This document shows positions 44,735 to 53,086 of a DNA stretch of 64,000 bases, one piece after another. A model generated the notes under the pieces. That model searched no databases, was not told the origin of the DNA, and was given only the letters and a program-made list of their open reading frames with translations. Made by a program: the position numbers and the translations under genes. The stretch comes from an uncultured Lachnospiraceae bacterium. Its GTDB lineage: Bacteria > Bacillota > Clostridia > Lachnospirales > Lachnospiraceae. The stretch's first letter is position 1, and each line of letters opens with the position of its first letter. The stretch lies in NCBI GenBank assembly GCA_946405625.1, contig CAMJHQ010000015.1, positions 22,392-86,391 of the forward strand, given 5' to 3'.

Positions 44735-45867
44735 TAACCCTCTTCAAATCTGGCACCCGATATTTCCTTTTCCGCAAATTCCGACGGAATAGGGAATCGT
44801 CTGCTTTCATTTCTTACGCCCACTACCAGTTCTCCGCCGATCTGTTCGAGATTCATTTCATCCTTTTCTGCAAACGGAAGATAGATCTTCAGTGAACTTT
44901 CGTCTCTGTCAGGGATATATATTTCCTTCTTGAAAAGAACCTGATCAGGGTCTGTATCTCCGAAAATTACCGTGCCCATTTTCTGAAGTATATCAAGCGT
45001 TCTGAGTTCGGTATCCTGCAGCTCAACATAGAATCTCGGCACCTCACTGAAGCACTCTTCGATTTCCTTCAGTCCTTCCTCCTGGAGACGGATCCACTTA
45101 CTGAAATATCCTTCCATCGCCTTATCCGGATAAATATGATTTACGATTATCGCATCAACATTGTAATGATACAGATACAGACATGTAAAGTTTCTTTTTG
45201 CTTCACTTATAACAATCTTTTCCGGAGTTGTAACCACTCTGAGGCTTACTATATCCTTATTGAGCATCAGCTTCTGCAGACGCTGCATCTTATCCATCAG
45301 ATATTCGAAGTCATCAAATACATTATCCTCCGGCATAGGTATCTTCGAAATCTTTTCAACGATAGGTCCGAATTTCTTGATTCCCTTTCTCTTAACAGGA
45401 AGAACCTTCTCGATCAGTCCGGATAACCTCTCCGGATATTTAAGAAGCGAAAGTGTCTCTCCTGTCGGTGCACAGTCTACGATTATAGTATCATATTCTC
45501 CGCTTTCATAAACATCAAGTATCTTAAACATCGAGAACAGTTCTTCAAGTCCCGGAAATACCAGAAGCTCCTCAACTTCGATTCCGCTTCCTCCCTTAGC
45601 TGTCAGAAAATCTTTGAAATATTTCTTTACATTTCCCCAGCTCTTCTCGCTTTCATAGACAGTATCTATCTCCATAGCATCCAGTCCGTCCATGATCTTC
45701 TTTGGATTCTTGCCCAGCTTGATGTCAAATGAATCTCCGAGACTATGTGCCTGATCTGTACTCATGACGAGCACTCTTTTTCCGCTTTCTGCAATCCGGC
45801 AAGCTGTTGCAGCTGCCATACTGGTTTTTCCTACTCCGCCTTTTCCTGTATATATAATAATTCTCAT
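44713..45867 (-). CDS. ArsA/GET3-like ATPase with C-terminal HSP20-like domain (copy 2)
   Basis: 384 residues. Deviant Walker A TGKGGVGKTSMAAA at the N terminus, switch I STDQAHSLGDSF, switch II VDCAPTGETLSLLKYPE, and nucleotide motif RVVTTPEKIVISEAKR. The final ~80 residues (EIYIPDRDESSLKIYLPF to the end) form an alpha-crystallin-like ArsA_HSP20 domain. The Cys cluster that binds arsenite in ArsA is not evident and there is no arsB or arsR, so arsenic export is unlikely; membrane-protein targeting or assembly as in Get3 is an open guess. It forms a pair with the gene at 46263-47438 and begins after a 19-bp tandem repeat. Confidence 0.85.
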   Translation of the reverse strand: MRIIIYTGKGGVGKTSMAAATACRIAESGKRVLVMSTDQAHSLGDSFDIKLGKNPKKIMDGLDAMEIDTVYESEKSWGNVKKYFKDFLTAKGGSGIEVEELLVFPGLEELFSMFKILDVYESGEYDTIIVDCAPTGETLSLLKYPERLSGLIEKVLPVKRKGIKKFGPIVEKISKIPMPEDNVFDDFEYLMDKMQRLQKLMLNKDIVSLRVVTTPEKIVISEAKRNFTCLYLYHYNVDAIIVNHIYPDKAMEGYFSKWIRLQEEGLKEIEECFSEVPRFYVELQDTELRTLDILQKMGTVIFGDTDPDQVLFKKEIYIPDRDESSLKIYLPFAEKDEMNLEQIGGELVVGVRNESRRFPIPSEFAEKEISGARFEEGYLNISFE

Positions 45868-45884
45868 TTCATTTTCCTCATATA

Positions 45885-46019
45885 TCTACTCAATGTCAAA
45901 TCTATCTACTCAAAATCAATTTATCTACTAAAAAACAATCTATCTACTAAAAATCAATTTATCTACTCAGTATCATTTTTTCTGCTCAATATCAATCTGT
46001 CTACTCGATATCAATCTTT
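45885..46019. repeat. 19-bp tandem repeat, 7 copies, between the ArsA-locus genes
   Basis: TCTACT-type starts at 45885, 45905, 45924, 45943, 45962, 45981 and 46000 (spacings 20 then 19). On the minus strand units read AAATTGATTTTGAGTAG, matching the coding end Ile-Asp-Ile-Glu-stop of the small gene at 46001. The array fills the gap to the next ATG. Confidence 0.92.
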
Positions 46020-46276
46020 CCGGTTCTGGAAGTTTTCTTTGGAGTACTGCCTTCCTCCGACTTCATATCCTCTTTACAGAAGGCAGCCCTTCCGCACTCT
46101 TTCAGAATCTCTGCTGCTGCTTCGGTAAGCATAAGCTTGAACTCATTTCCGATCACATCCATATGATTTCCCATTCTTTCCGGGATCAGGCAGCGGATCG
46201 CCTTTCTCTGATACATAGCTGCCTCTTTAAATCTATTCATCATTTCTTTATTCATAACTGTTTTACTGAACATCAT
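46001..46276 (-). CDS. Small protein between two ArsA-like ATPases
   Basis: 91 residues from the ATG at 46276 (GGAGG six bases upstream), overlapping the first ArsA gene by 14 bp. The first two thirds are helical and Met-rich (EMMNRFKEAAMYQRKAIRCL), with a segment EFKLMLTEAAAEILKECGRAAFC. A charged tail ends in KIDIE. Two Cys lie six residues apart in that segment (KECGRAAFC). I do not recognise the family. Strict placement and overlap suggest it works with the ATPases. Its last 19 coding bases were expanded into seven tandem copies. Confidence 0.7.
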   Translation of the reverse strand: MMFSKTVMNKEMMNRFKEAAMYQRKAIRCLIPERMGNHMDVIGNEFKLMLTEAAAEILKECGRAAFCKEDMKSEEGSTPKKTSRTGKIDIE

Positions 46277-47438
46277 CTTCATCCTCCTTCACAAAACTTA
46301 TCCTCAGCTTTCCGTCTTCCAGTTTAGCTCCCGAAACCATATAGGTTCTGAGTACATTCGGAAGCGGTATGCTTCTCTTAAAGTTTCCGGTCTTAATTAC
46401 TATATCCGTTGCCGACTGATAGAGATCGATATCACTCTTATCCGCTCCCGGAATATTTACCTCCAGTCGATATCCGTCTTCCGTCTGAGCGAAGCTCTCT
46501 CTTTCGGTAACAGTCTTTACTTCAAAGCAGTCGCCCTTTGATAAAACGTCTTCAACTATTCTTCGGATATTGTCCGCACCTTTCAGCTCCTCGTCATACC
46601 ATGGGATTTCGTATATCGGGAGTGCTGCAAAGCTCTCCTTCAGACATTTGATATATTCTCTCTGAAGCTCCACCCATCTGTCGAAGAACCTGTTGTCTAT
46701 ATCCTGCGGAAGAATTCTGTTTATATATAATCCGTCCACATTGAAGTTGTAGAGATTCATATACATATAATTTCTCTTTGTCTCTTCAACCACCATCTTC
46801 TCCGGTGTTGTCACGATCCTTACACTGGTGATTTCACGATCTTTCAGAAGCTCCTGAAGCTCTGTCAGCTTGAGAAATACCTTCTCTATATCATTCATCG
46901 CCTGCTTGTTCGGCATTTCAACATGGAACAGCTTCTTCGAAAAAGGTGACAGAAGTCTTACTCCGACTTTGCCGATCGGGAACAGCTTCTCCATATACCA
47001 TGACATAAGTTCCGGAAACTTCAGCATCGAAAGCGTCTCTCCCGTCGGAGCACAGTCTACGATAATCCTCTCATAGATTTCTTTTTTATAAAGATCCGAT
47101 ATTTTAAGGAGTGCAAAGAGCTCCTCCATTCCCGGCATCATGCCCATATCATCCATATCTCCGGTCGAGCTGAGCATCTTCTTCACATAATCCATGAATT
47201 CTTTAAAATCATTCTGCATTACATATTCCGGATCTATCTCATATATATCAAGATTCGGTAAAATGTTTTCTTCCTTCTTACCAAGCTTTACACCGAAAAT
47301 ATCTCCGAGATTATGCGCCATATCTGTGCTGATCAGCAGAGTTTTCTTTCCCTCCCCTGCACTCTTCATCGCATGTGCAGCCGCTACGCTGCTCTTTCCT
47401 ACACCGCCTTTTCCTGTAAAAATGTAAATTCTGTTCAT
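46263..47438 (-). CDS. ArsA/GET3-like ATPase with C-terminal HSP20-like domain (copy 1)
   Basis: 391 residues, clearly homologous to the gene at 44713-45867 but well diverged. TGKGGVGKSSVAAA, STDMAHNLGDIFG, VDCAPTGETLSMLKFPE and RIVTTPEKMVVEETKRN mark the ATPase. A Met-rich insert (TGDMDDMGMMPGMEEL) lies near residue 95, a region that in Get3 helps shape the hydrophobic client groove. The C-terminal ~80 residues (YRLEVNIPGADKSDIDLYQ) are the HSP20-like domain. First of the ArsA-small protein-ArsA series, about 100 bp after a MarR regulator. Confidence 0.85.
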   Translation of the reverse strand: MNRIYIFTGKGGVGKSSVAAAHAMKSAGEGKKTLLISTDMAHNLGDIFGVKLGKKEENILPNLDIYEIDPEYVMQNDFKEFMDYVKKMLSSTGDMDDMGMMPGMEELFALLKISDLYKKEIYERIIVDCAPTGETLSMLKFPELMSWYMEKLFPIGKVGVRLLSPFSKKLFHVEMPNKQAMNDIEKVFLKLTELQELLKDREITSVRIVTTPEKMVVEETKRNYMYMNLYNFNVDGLYINRILPQDIDNRFFDRWVELQREYIKCLKESFAALPIYEIPWYDEELKGADNIRRIVEDVLSKGDCFEVKTVTERESFAQTEDGYRLEVNIPGADKSDIDLYQSATDIVIKTGNFKRSIPLPNVLRTYMVSGAKLEDGKLRISFVKEDEDDVQ

Positions 47439-47535
47439 ATTCTTACCTATCAGTTTATTTCCCTTTCCGAATAGTTCCGTTCTCGAAGTATTTATCTTAT
47501 CTAATGGGCAGCCGTTCCGCTGCCCAGATTCAGAA

Positions 47536-48033
47536 CTATTCTATCGTTATCTTTCTGACTTTCTTTGTCTTTGTTTCTTCCTGCCTGTCCTCTTTCAGAA
47601 CTGTTTTAACCTTGTCCATCATTTTGAAGAACAGATCTATCTCGTTTTCCGAAAAAGAATCAAATATCCTTGTTCCATAGTGAAGCATTTTTACGAAAAG
47701 CTTTTGAAACTGCTGTTTACCCTTTTCAGCCTGAACGATAAGCACTACTCTCTTATCCTCAGCCGATCTCGTTCTCTCAACGAGGCCATCCTTCTCCATA
47801 CGGCTGACAATTCCGGTTGCCGTATTCAGAGGCACATGGATATATTCGGCTATTTCAGTCATATTTACCCTCTGCTTCAAATATAACAGCCAGAAGATAA
47901 GTATCTCATTCTTGGATAGGTTTACGAAGATATTCTCCCAGATATCAGATGACAGGAGATTCTTTATCTCATCGATATATCCTATAATCTTCTGATATAT
48001 ATCCTCAGATATTTCAAATCCTTCTATCTTCAT
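47536..48033 (-). CDS. MarR family regulator
   Basis: 165 residues from the ATG at 48033 (GGGAG five bases upstream; an earlier TTG is possible). The winged helix includes VNMTEIAEYIHVPLNTATGIVSRMEKDGLVERTRSAEDKRVVL, the classic MarR recognition helix and wing with the DKR motif. Helices at both ends form the dimer interface. It precedes the ArsA pair on the same strand and is the likely local regulator. Confidence 0.92.
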   Translation of the reverse strand: MKIEGFEISEDIYQKIIGYIDEIKNLLSSDIWENIFVNLSKNEILIFWLLYLKQRVNMTEIAEYIHVPLNTATGIVSRMEKDGLVERTRSAEDKRVVLIVQAEKGKQQFQKLFVKMLHYGTRIFDSFSENEIDLFFKMMDKVKTVLKEDRQEETKTKKVRKITIE

Positions 48034-48133
48034 TCCGTCTCCCAAAAAATTTTATCTTTCCGCAAATTTGCTTCTTCCTTCGAAGTAATTTAATTCTACA
48101 CTCGAAGTATTTTTTTGTCAATATATTTTTTGA

Positions 48134-48715
48134 CTATAATTCCTTAATCTTATCAATAATAGTTATATCCGCCGGAAGCCAGTCTACCGAATCAATTTCT
48201 TCCTTTGTCAGCCATTTCGCAGCCTCATGTTCCTTAAGAACAGGATAACCCTCCACGATACTGCATAGGAAGCAGTCCATAGATAAATGGAATTCCGGAT
48301 AGTCATATTCTATCGTATCAAAGTATCTTTCGACTTTTATGTCCGTATCAAGTTCTTCTTTAATCTCACGGACTATCGCTTCATCCGGAGTTTCTCCGTC
48401 TTCAATCTTTCCTCCCGGAAATTCCCAGCCGTCTTTAAACTCTCCATACCCGCGCTGAGTTGCAAATATCCTTTTCTCTCCGGATTCTTTTTCAGTCACT
48501 ATGATCGCAGCAACCACTCTCACCGCTTTCATAAGGCTTCCGTCATCCCTGATGCTGATATACTTTCCTTCTTTTATTCCCTTGTCAGCAATCCATTTTT
48601 CGGAAACTTCCTTCCTTGTTCCATCCTCTAAGACAAGAACCGCATTTGGTCCGTCAGGATGTTCTTCACAGCCGTAATCGGCTTCAAGTATATCAATGAT
48701 CTTGTAAACACTCAT
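48134..48715 (-). CDS. NUDIX hydrolase (MutT-like) with N-terminal extension
   Basis: 193 residues from the ATG at 48715, whose ATGA overlaps the stop of the preceding ArsC/Spx gene. Residues 1-68 form a small beta-rich domain (VLEDGTRKEVSEKWIADKG) not found in simple MutT proteins. Residues about 69-193 are NUDIX, with FPGGKIEDGETPDEAIVREI and KEEL making up the Nudix box, then a FHLSMDCFLCSI strand. Removal of oxidised dGTP is the usual MutT role; the substrate here is inferred. Confidence 0.85.
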   Translation of the reverse strand: MSVYKIIDILEADYGCEEHPDGPNAVLVLEDGTRKEVSEKWIADKGIKEGKYISIRDDGSLMKAVRVVAAIIVTEKESGEKRIFATQRGYGEFKDGWEFPGGKIEDGETPDEAIVREIKEELDTDIKVERYFDTIEYDYPEFHLSMDCFLCSIVEGYPVLKEHEAAKWLTKEEIDSVDWLPADITIIDKIKEL

Positions 48716-49068
48716 TTTCCTGTAAGTCCTTCCCACTCGCTTTCTTTGAAGCCTGTAAGAACTTTATCTTTTGTAATAAGTAAAGGTCTCTTCACAAGCA
48801 TTCCATCAGAAGCAAGCAATTTAAACTGTTCATCCTCACTCATATCAGGCAGCTTTTTGGATAACTCCAAATCTCTGTAAAGCATTCCACTTGTATTGAA
48901 GAATTTTTTGAGTGCGAGACCGCTCTTCTTATGAAAAGATCTGAGTGTCTTCTCATCAGGATGATTCTCCTTGATATCTATCAACTGATATTTAACTCCC
49001 TTTTCATCCAGCCATTTTATAGCCTTCTTACATGTTGAACATTTTGAATAGCAATATACTTTGATCAT
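48712..49068 (-). CDS. ArsC/Spx family thioredoxin-fold protein
   Basis: 118 residues with the N-terminal redox motif CYSKCSTCKKAIKWL (CSTC) and the later conserved MLVKRPLLI, marks of the ArsC/Spx/YffB family. The SGLALKKFFNTSG stretch is typical of the YffB/MgsR-like branch. It may act as a transcription factor partner of RNA polymerase (Spx) or as a thiol reductase. It overlaps the NUDIX gene by 4 bp, which suggests a shared oxidative-stress role. Confidence 0.88.
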   Translation of the reverse strand: MIKVYCYSKCSTCKKAIKWLDEKGVKYQLIDIKENHPDEKTLRSFHKKSGLALKKFFNTSGMLYRDLELSKKLPDMSEDEQFKLLASDGMLVKRPLLITKDKVLTGFKESEWEGLTGK

Positions 49069-49130
49069 ACTCCTACCTCACCTTTATTGAATTAATTATG
49101 TGTAATTGCAGCACGTCCCATAATCTCTTA

Positions 49131-50435
49131 TTACTTTGTAAATGTACCATAAGCCTTAACGGCTTCATCTATAGTCATCTCACCTGTTCCGACAAGGTAA
49201 ACCGCCTGCCTCATCTGAATAACAGCATCATCTGTAAGCCCGATCTCTTCAGGAGAAAGGATACGTGATTCCGGAACATTTCCGAAAGCCGCATACATAG
49301 TATTAAATGACAGATCCTTCGTCGGAGACATAAGCCCTTTGTTTTTCGCCATCTCATTCAGTTCCTCAGATGTGATCAGAAAACGCATAAATTCATTTGA
49401 CATATCCGGATTTGAGCCATCTTTATTTACGGAAAACTGCAGATTTGGCATATCAAGGAAACTCGCTCCCTCGTCTGACATCGGGACAGGAACAAAGGTA
49501 TATGTAAAAGGATTTGCGATAAATGCCTCGGAACGGCTTTCCCTTTTCTTTGTTCCGGATACCGTATCTCCGGAGCAGGTCATCATTGGTATGTCGCCTT
49601 CAAAAAAGCGAAGAATGACCGCATCATAATTATCTTCTATCTTATCACACTCATCAAGATTCACACCTGATTCACCTATAAACTGAGTTATCTTCTCCAA
49701 AGACGGACGCAGATACTCACCGGCTGAGGAATCAAGAGAATTAAGCTTTTTAACAGCCTCTTCATCATCTGCCACAGTACCGCAGAAGAAAGGATAAATC
49801 GTCAATGTATAAAGTGAAGTCGTTTCTTCTTTCGAAAATCCCATCAACGGATTCTCATACCCTTTTTCACGGAAAGCCTTACATACTTCTATCAGCTCCT
49901 GATAAGTTGTAGGAACATTCAGGCCTTCTTTTTCAAATATGCTCTGATTCACAAGCATTCCATAGGTGTTCGAGAAAACCGGAACCATCGGAAGCGTGCC
50001 GTCATCCGTATTCAAAAGAATATTGCCGCGAATGCAGTTAAGATTCAGTCCCAGTGCCGGATCCGCCAGATTTTCGGCATGATCGATTGAAGATTTATAC
50101 TGTTCCCTGCCATACATCCACGAATAATTAACATAGATATCGGGTGCATCCTTTCCATCCAGGACTGTTCCGATCATGTTATTATAGTCATCAATCTTGG
50201 TGTATACCAGTTCCACATTCGGATAATATTTGTTGAAGCGGTCGAATTCGGTCTCCAACGCCTCAAAGTTATCGTAGCCCCCGGCTATCCTGATATTACA
50301 GCTCGTCGAAGTATCGAGCGATGGCTTAAAACCACCTTCAGCAGTTACTTCCTGTTTCTCGGAACCGCATGCAGCCATGCTCAGGATCATCATCAACGAT
50401 AAAAAGACACATATCATTTTTTTCATAATCTTCAT
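49131..50435 (-). CDS. Extracellular solute-binding lipoprotein (family 1)
   Basis: 434 residues from the ATG at 50435, which overlaps the stop of the upstream hybrid kinase (ATGA). Lipobox MAAC gives Cys23. The sugar-binding-protein fold is indicated by FDRFNKYYPNVELVYTKIDDYNNMI, DAPDIYVNYSWM, MLVNQSIFEKEGL, PTTYQELIEVCKAFREKGY and EFMRFLITSEE. No permease or ATPase genes are adjacent. Coupling to a membrane hybrid kinase suggests it presents a ligand to that sensor rather than, or as well as, feeding a transporter. Confidence 0.88.
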   Translation of the reverse strand: MKIMKKMICVFLSLMMILSMAACGSEKQEVTAEGGFKPSLDTSTSCNIRIAGGYDNFEALETEFDRFNKYYPNVELVYTKIDDYNNMIGTVLDGKDAPDIYVNYSWMYGREQYKSSIDHAENLADPALGLNLNCIRGNILLNTDDGTLPMVPVFSNTYGMLVNQSIFEKEGLNVPTTYQELIEVCKAFREKGYENPLMGFSKEETTSLYTLTIYPFFCGTVADDEEAVKKLNSLDSSAGEYLRPSLEKITQFIGESGVNLDECDKIEDNYDAVILRFFEGDIPMMTCSGDTVSGTKKRESRSEAFIANPFTYTFVPVPMSDEGASFLDMPNLQFSVNKDGSNPDMSNEFMRFLITSEELNEMAKNKGLMSPTKDLSFNTMYAAFGNVPESRILSPEEIGLTDDAVIQMRQAVYLVGTGEMTIDEAVKAYGTFTK

Positions 50436-52963
50436 CTTCCTTCCTTGATTCTCCGTATTTCCTTGATGACCAATTTGACATCGATCGGTTTTGCAATATG
50501 TCCGTTCATTCCGGCATTCATACATTCCATGATATTTTCGGAAAATGCATCTGCCGTCATAGCAATAATCGGGATGGAGGATGCCCATGGATTTTCAAGT
50601 TTACGTATGGCTCTTGTTGCATCGAGACCGTTCATCTCAGGCATCTGAATATCCATAAAGATAAGCGTATAACTATCCTTTTCAGCCTCACTTATCATAT
50701 CAACACATACCCGGCCGTTTTCCGCGCGCTCACATTTTATTCCGAACATAGAAAGCATCGCGGATATGATTTCCCAATTGATATCATTATCTTCAGCCAC
50801 CAGAATGCTAAGTCCGTTTAAATCCGAATAATCATCCTCCGGTTCTATGGATCTCGATTCTTTTCCGATCAGACTGTTTATCTTATCATAAAGTGTCGAT
50901 CTGAAAAGCGGTTTAGTGACAAATCCATTCGCTCCGGCAGCCTTAGCCTTATCCTCAATATCCGACCAGTCATATGCGGAGATCAGTAAAATAGGAACGT
51001 CAGTTTTAATCTCCGATCGGATACGACTGATTGTTTCGATTCCATCAATTTCAGGCATTTTCCAATCCACTATGATCACGTTGTAATCCTTTCCGGATAG
51101 ATGCCTATGCTCGATCATACCCAGCGCTTCCAAACCGTTTCCTGCCTGTTCAACCGATGCTCCGAGAGACTCTAAGGTATCGGTGGCTGTCATGAGCATG
51201 GTTTCATCATCATCAACGATCAGGACATCCATAGGCTCAAGCTGCATATCCTCCCTCTGCCTGTCTGCTACAGGGATATCCAGTACAACCGTAAAGGTTG
51301 TTCCCTTGCCCTGTTCGCTCTCACAATCAATAGTTCCACCGAGCAGCTCAACCATCTGCTTTGTTATAGCCAGACCAAGCCCCGTTCCCTGAATGCTGTT
51401 AACGCGGCTATCTACCTGTCTGGAAAAAGGAGTATACATGCTCTCCATGAATTCAGGGCTCATTCCGATACCCGTATCTGCTACAACATAGGTAAGTCGA
51501 ACACTGCCCGGATCAGTACTCTTTTCTTCGCGCAGATCCACACTGACCCGCCCGCCGGGTTCCGTATATTTGATGGCGTTAGAGAGAATATTTATATAAA
51601 TCTGATTAAGACGAAGCTGATCTGTATATAAATATTCCTTTTCCATATGGTTTATGTGGAAGCTGAATTCAATATTCTTTTCTTTGATCATAGGCTGGGA
51701 AATGTTTACAAGATTTTCTACTGTTTCCACAATTGAAAAGGTAAGCGGATTCAGTTTAAGATTTCCGCTTTCCACCTTGGATATGTCAAGTATATCGTTG
51801 ATAAGTGTCAGCAGATGATTGCTTGCAAGACCGATCTTCCTCAGGCTTTCCTTCGTTGAATCCTCATCCCCGGTATTTTTCTCTGCTATGGCCGTAAGAC
51901 CGATAATGGCATTCATCGGAGTACGGATATCATGGGACATAGTAGACAGGAAATCAGTTTTGGCTTTATTTGCAGACTCGGCTTTGCTTGCCGTAATCTG
52001 AAGATGTTTGTTCAGGTAAAGCATATAGAAAAGGTCACTTAGAAACAGGATCAGAAGGCCCACAGACACAACTCCGAACAGTACCCAGTTCCTGGTTTTT
52101 ACATTGAGATCCTCAGCCGGTACGAGACTGAGCATAGTCCATCCGGATGTAGCAGATATAGGCGTATAAGCAAGCACACACTCCTCTCCGTGTGAATTGA
52201 CCATTGAAACAGAACCTGTCGAAGAAGTGATCCTGTCAAACAGCACCTTCGAAGATTCAGGATCTGTCGGATTATATGAATTATAGAATTCAAAAAAGCT
52301 TGAATTTTTGAAGCTGGAGCCCTTGAGAATGTAATCGCCTTTTACATCGATCATAGAAAGTTCGGCATTTTCCAGCTCACTCTGCGGAAAAATCCATTTC
52401 TGTTCAAGTGCCGAGATCGGTATCACTCGAAGCAAGACCGCTTCCTTAGCAGAACCGTTATCAGGATCCGAGACAGAAATAATATTACAGAAAGCAAGTG
52501 ACTGCTCCCCATTCATCGGATTGGTATAAGCACGTGTTATATTGATTGATTTTCCTATCTCATCAATCCAGTCCGCATTTCGAAGTATATTCAGTCTCTG
52601 ATAGGAAACATCATAGTCATCTTCTGTACCGAGTTTTGGCCGGGTTGAGATACCCGTAAGTGTATCGAGTGCGATCAGATGTGCAGACGTATCCCGGAGA
52701 ACATGCGAATTACGGATATAATCAGCGGCCTCTTCTATAGTCATGGAATTGTTGTTGATATATTGAGCCCATACATCGCATATTCTCTGTTCGCCCTCCA
52801 GATAGTTCTCCGTTACCTGTTCCATAGCAACCGTAGTATTTTCAAAATGCTCTATCTGTCTACGGTAAGATTCCCGGTTTTCATATCCTGAGTACAGAAC
52901 AACGAAGATCAATATGGCAGCTATAATGATAACATTAACAAATATAATAAAGGATTTTTTCAT
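50432..52963 (-). CDS. Hybrid sensor histidine kinase with two receiver domains
   Basis: 843 residues: membrane helix about 4-26, an extracellular sensor of about 250 residues (Cache-like), membrane helix near residues 290-315, HisKA with STMSHDIRTPMNAIIG, HATPase (ILSNAIKYTEPGG, GTGLGLAITKQM), receiver 1 (VLIVDDDETML, IVDWKMPEIDG) and receiver 2 (ILVAEDNDINWEI, IFMDIQMPEMNG). No Hpt or output domain, so a separate phosphotransfer partner is needed. The downstream solute-binding lipoprotein overlaps it by 4 bp. Confidence 0.92.
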   Translation of the reverse strand: MKKSFIIFVNVIIIAAILIFVVLYSGYENRESYRRQIEHFENTTVAMEQVTENYLEGEQRICDVWAQYINNNSMTIEEAADYIRNSHVLRDTSAHLIALDTLTGISTRPKLGTEDDYDVSYQRLNILRNADWIDEIGKSINITRAYTNPMNGEQSLAFCNIISVSDPDNGSAKEAVLLRVIPISALEQKWIFPQSELENAELSMIDVKGDYILKGSSFKNSSFFEFYNSYNPTDPESSKVLFDRITSSTGSVSMVNSHGEECVLAYTPISATSGWTMLSLVPAEDLNVKTRNWVLFGVVSVGLLILFLSDLFYMLYLNKHLQITASKAESANKAKTDFLSTMSHDIRTPMNAIIGLTAIAEKNTGDEDSTKESLRKIGLASNHLLTLINDILDISKVESGNLKLNPLTFSIVETVENLVNISQPMIKEKNIEFSFHINHMEKEYLYTDQLRLNQIYINILSNAIKYTEPGGRVSVDLREEKSTDPGSVRLTYVVADTGIGMSPEFMESMYTPFSRQVDSRVNSIQGTGLGLAITKQMVELLGGTIDCESEQGKGTTFTVVLDIPVADRQREDMQLEPMDVLIVDDDETMLMTATDTLESLGASVEQAGNGLEALGMIEHRHLSGKDYNVIIVDWKMPEIDGIETISRIRSEIKTDVPILLISAYDWSDIEDKAKAAGANGFVTKPLFRSTLYDKINSLIGKESRSIEPEDDYSDLNGLSILVAEDNDINWEIISAMLSMFGIKCERAENGRVCVDMISEAEKDSYTLIFMDIQMPEMNGLDATRAIRKLENPWASSIPIIAMTADAFSENIMECMNAGMNGHIAKPIDVKLVIKEIRRIKEGR

Positions 52964-53036
52964 ATTCTTCTGCTCACCCGCTCATATATTTTATACGGTA
53001 AAACCTAATATGTAATACTTAATCCGTCGAAATACA

Positions 53037-53053
53037 AATGTTTTATAAACATT
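53037..53053. promoter_or_regulatory. Perfect palindrome upstream of the hybrid kinase gene
   Basis: AATGTTT-TAT-AAACATT (7+3+7) about 75 bp before the kinase start codon. A possible operator; no matching promoter boxes could be fixed with confidence. Confidence 0.4.
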
Positions 53054-53086
53054 ATAGCATAATATGAACAGCTGTTAAAATTCCTT

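Noticed and set aside
44713..47438. Arsenic resistance operon
   Set aside because: No arsB, acr3, arsR or arsD genes and no arsenite-binding Cys cluster. The ArsC/Spx gene at 48712 belongs to a different overlap pair with a NUDIX gene.
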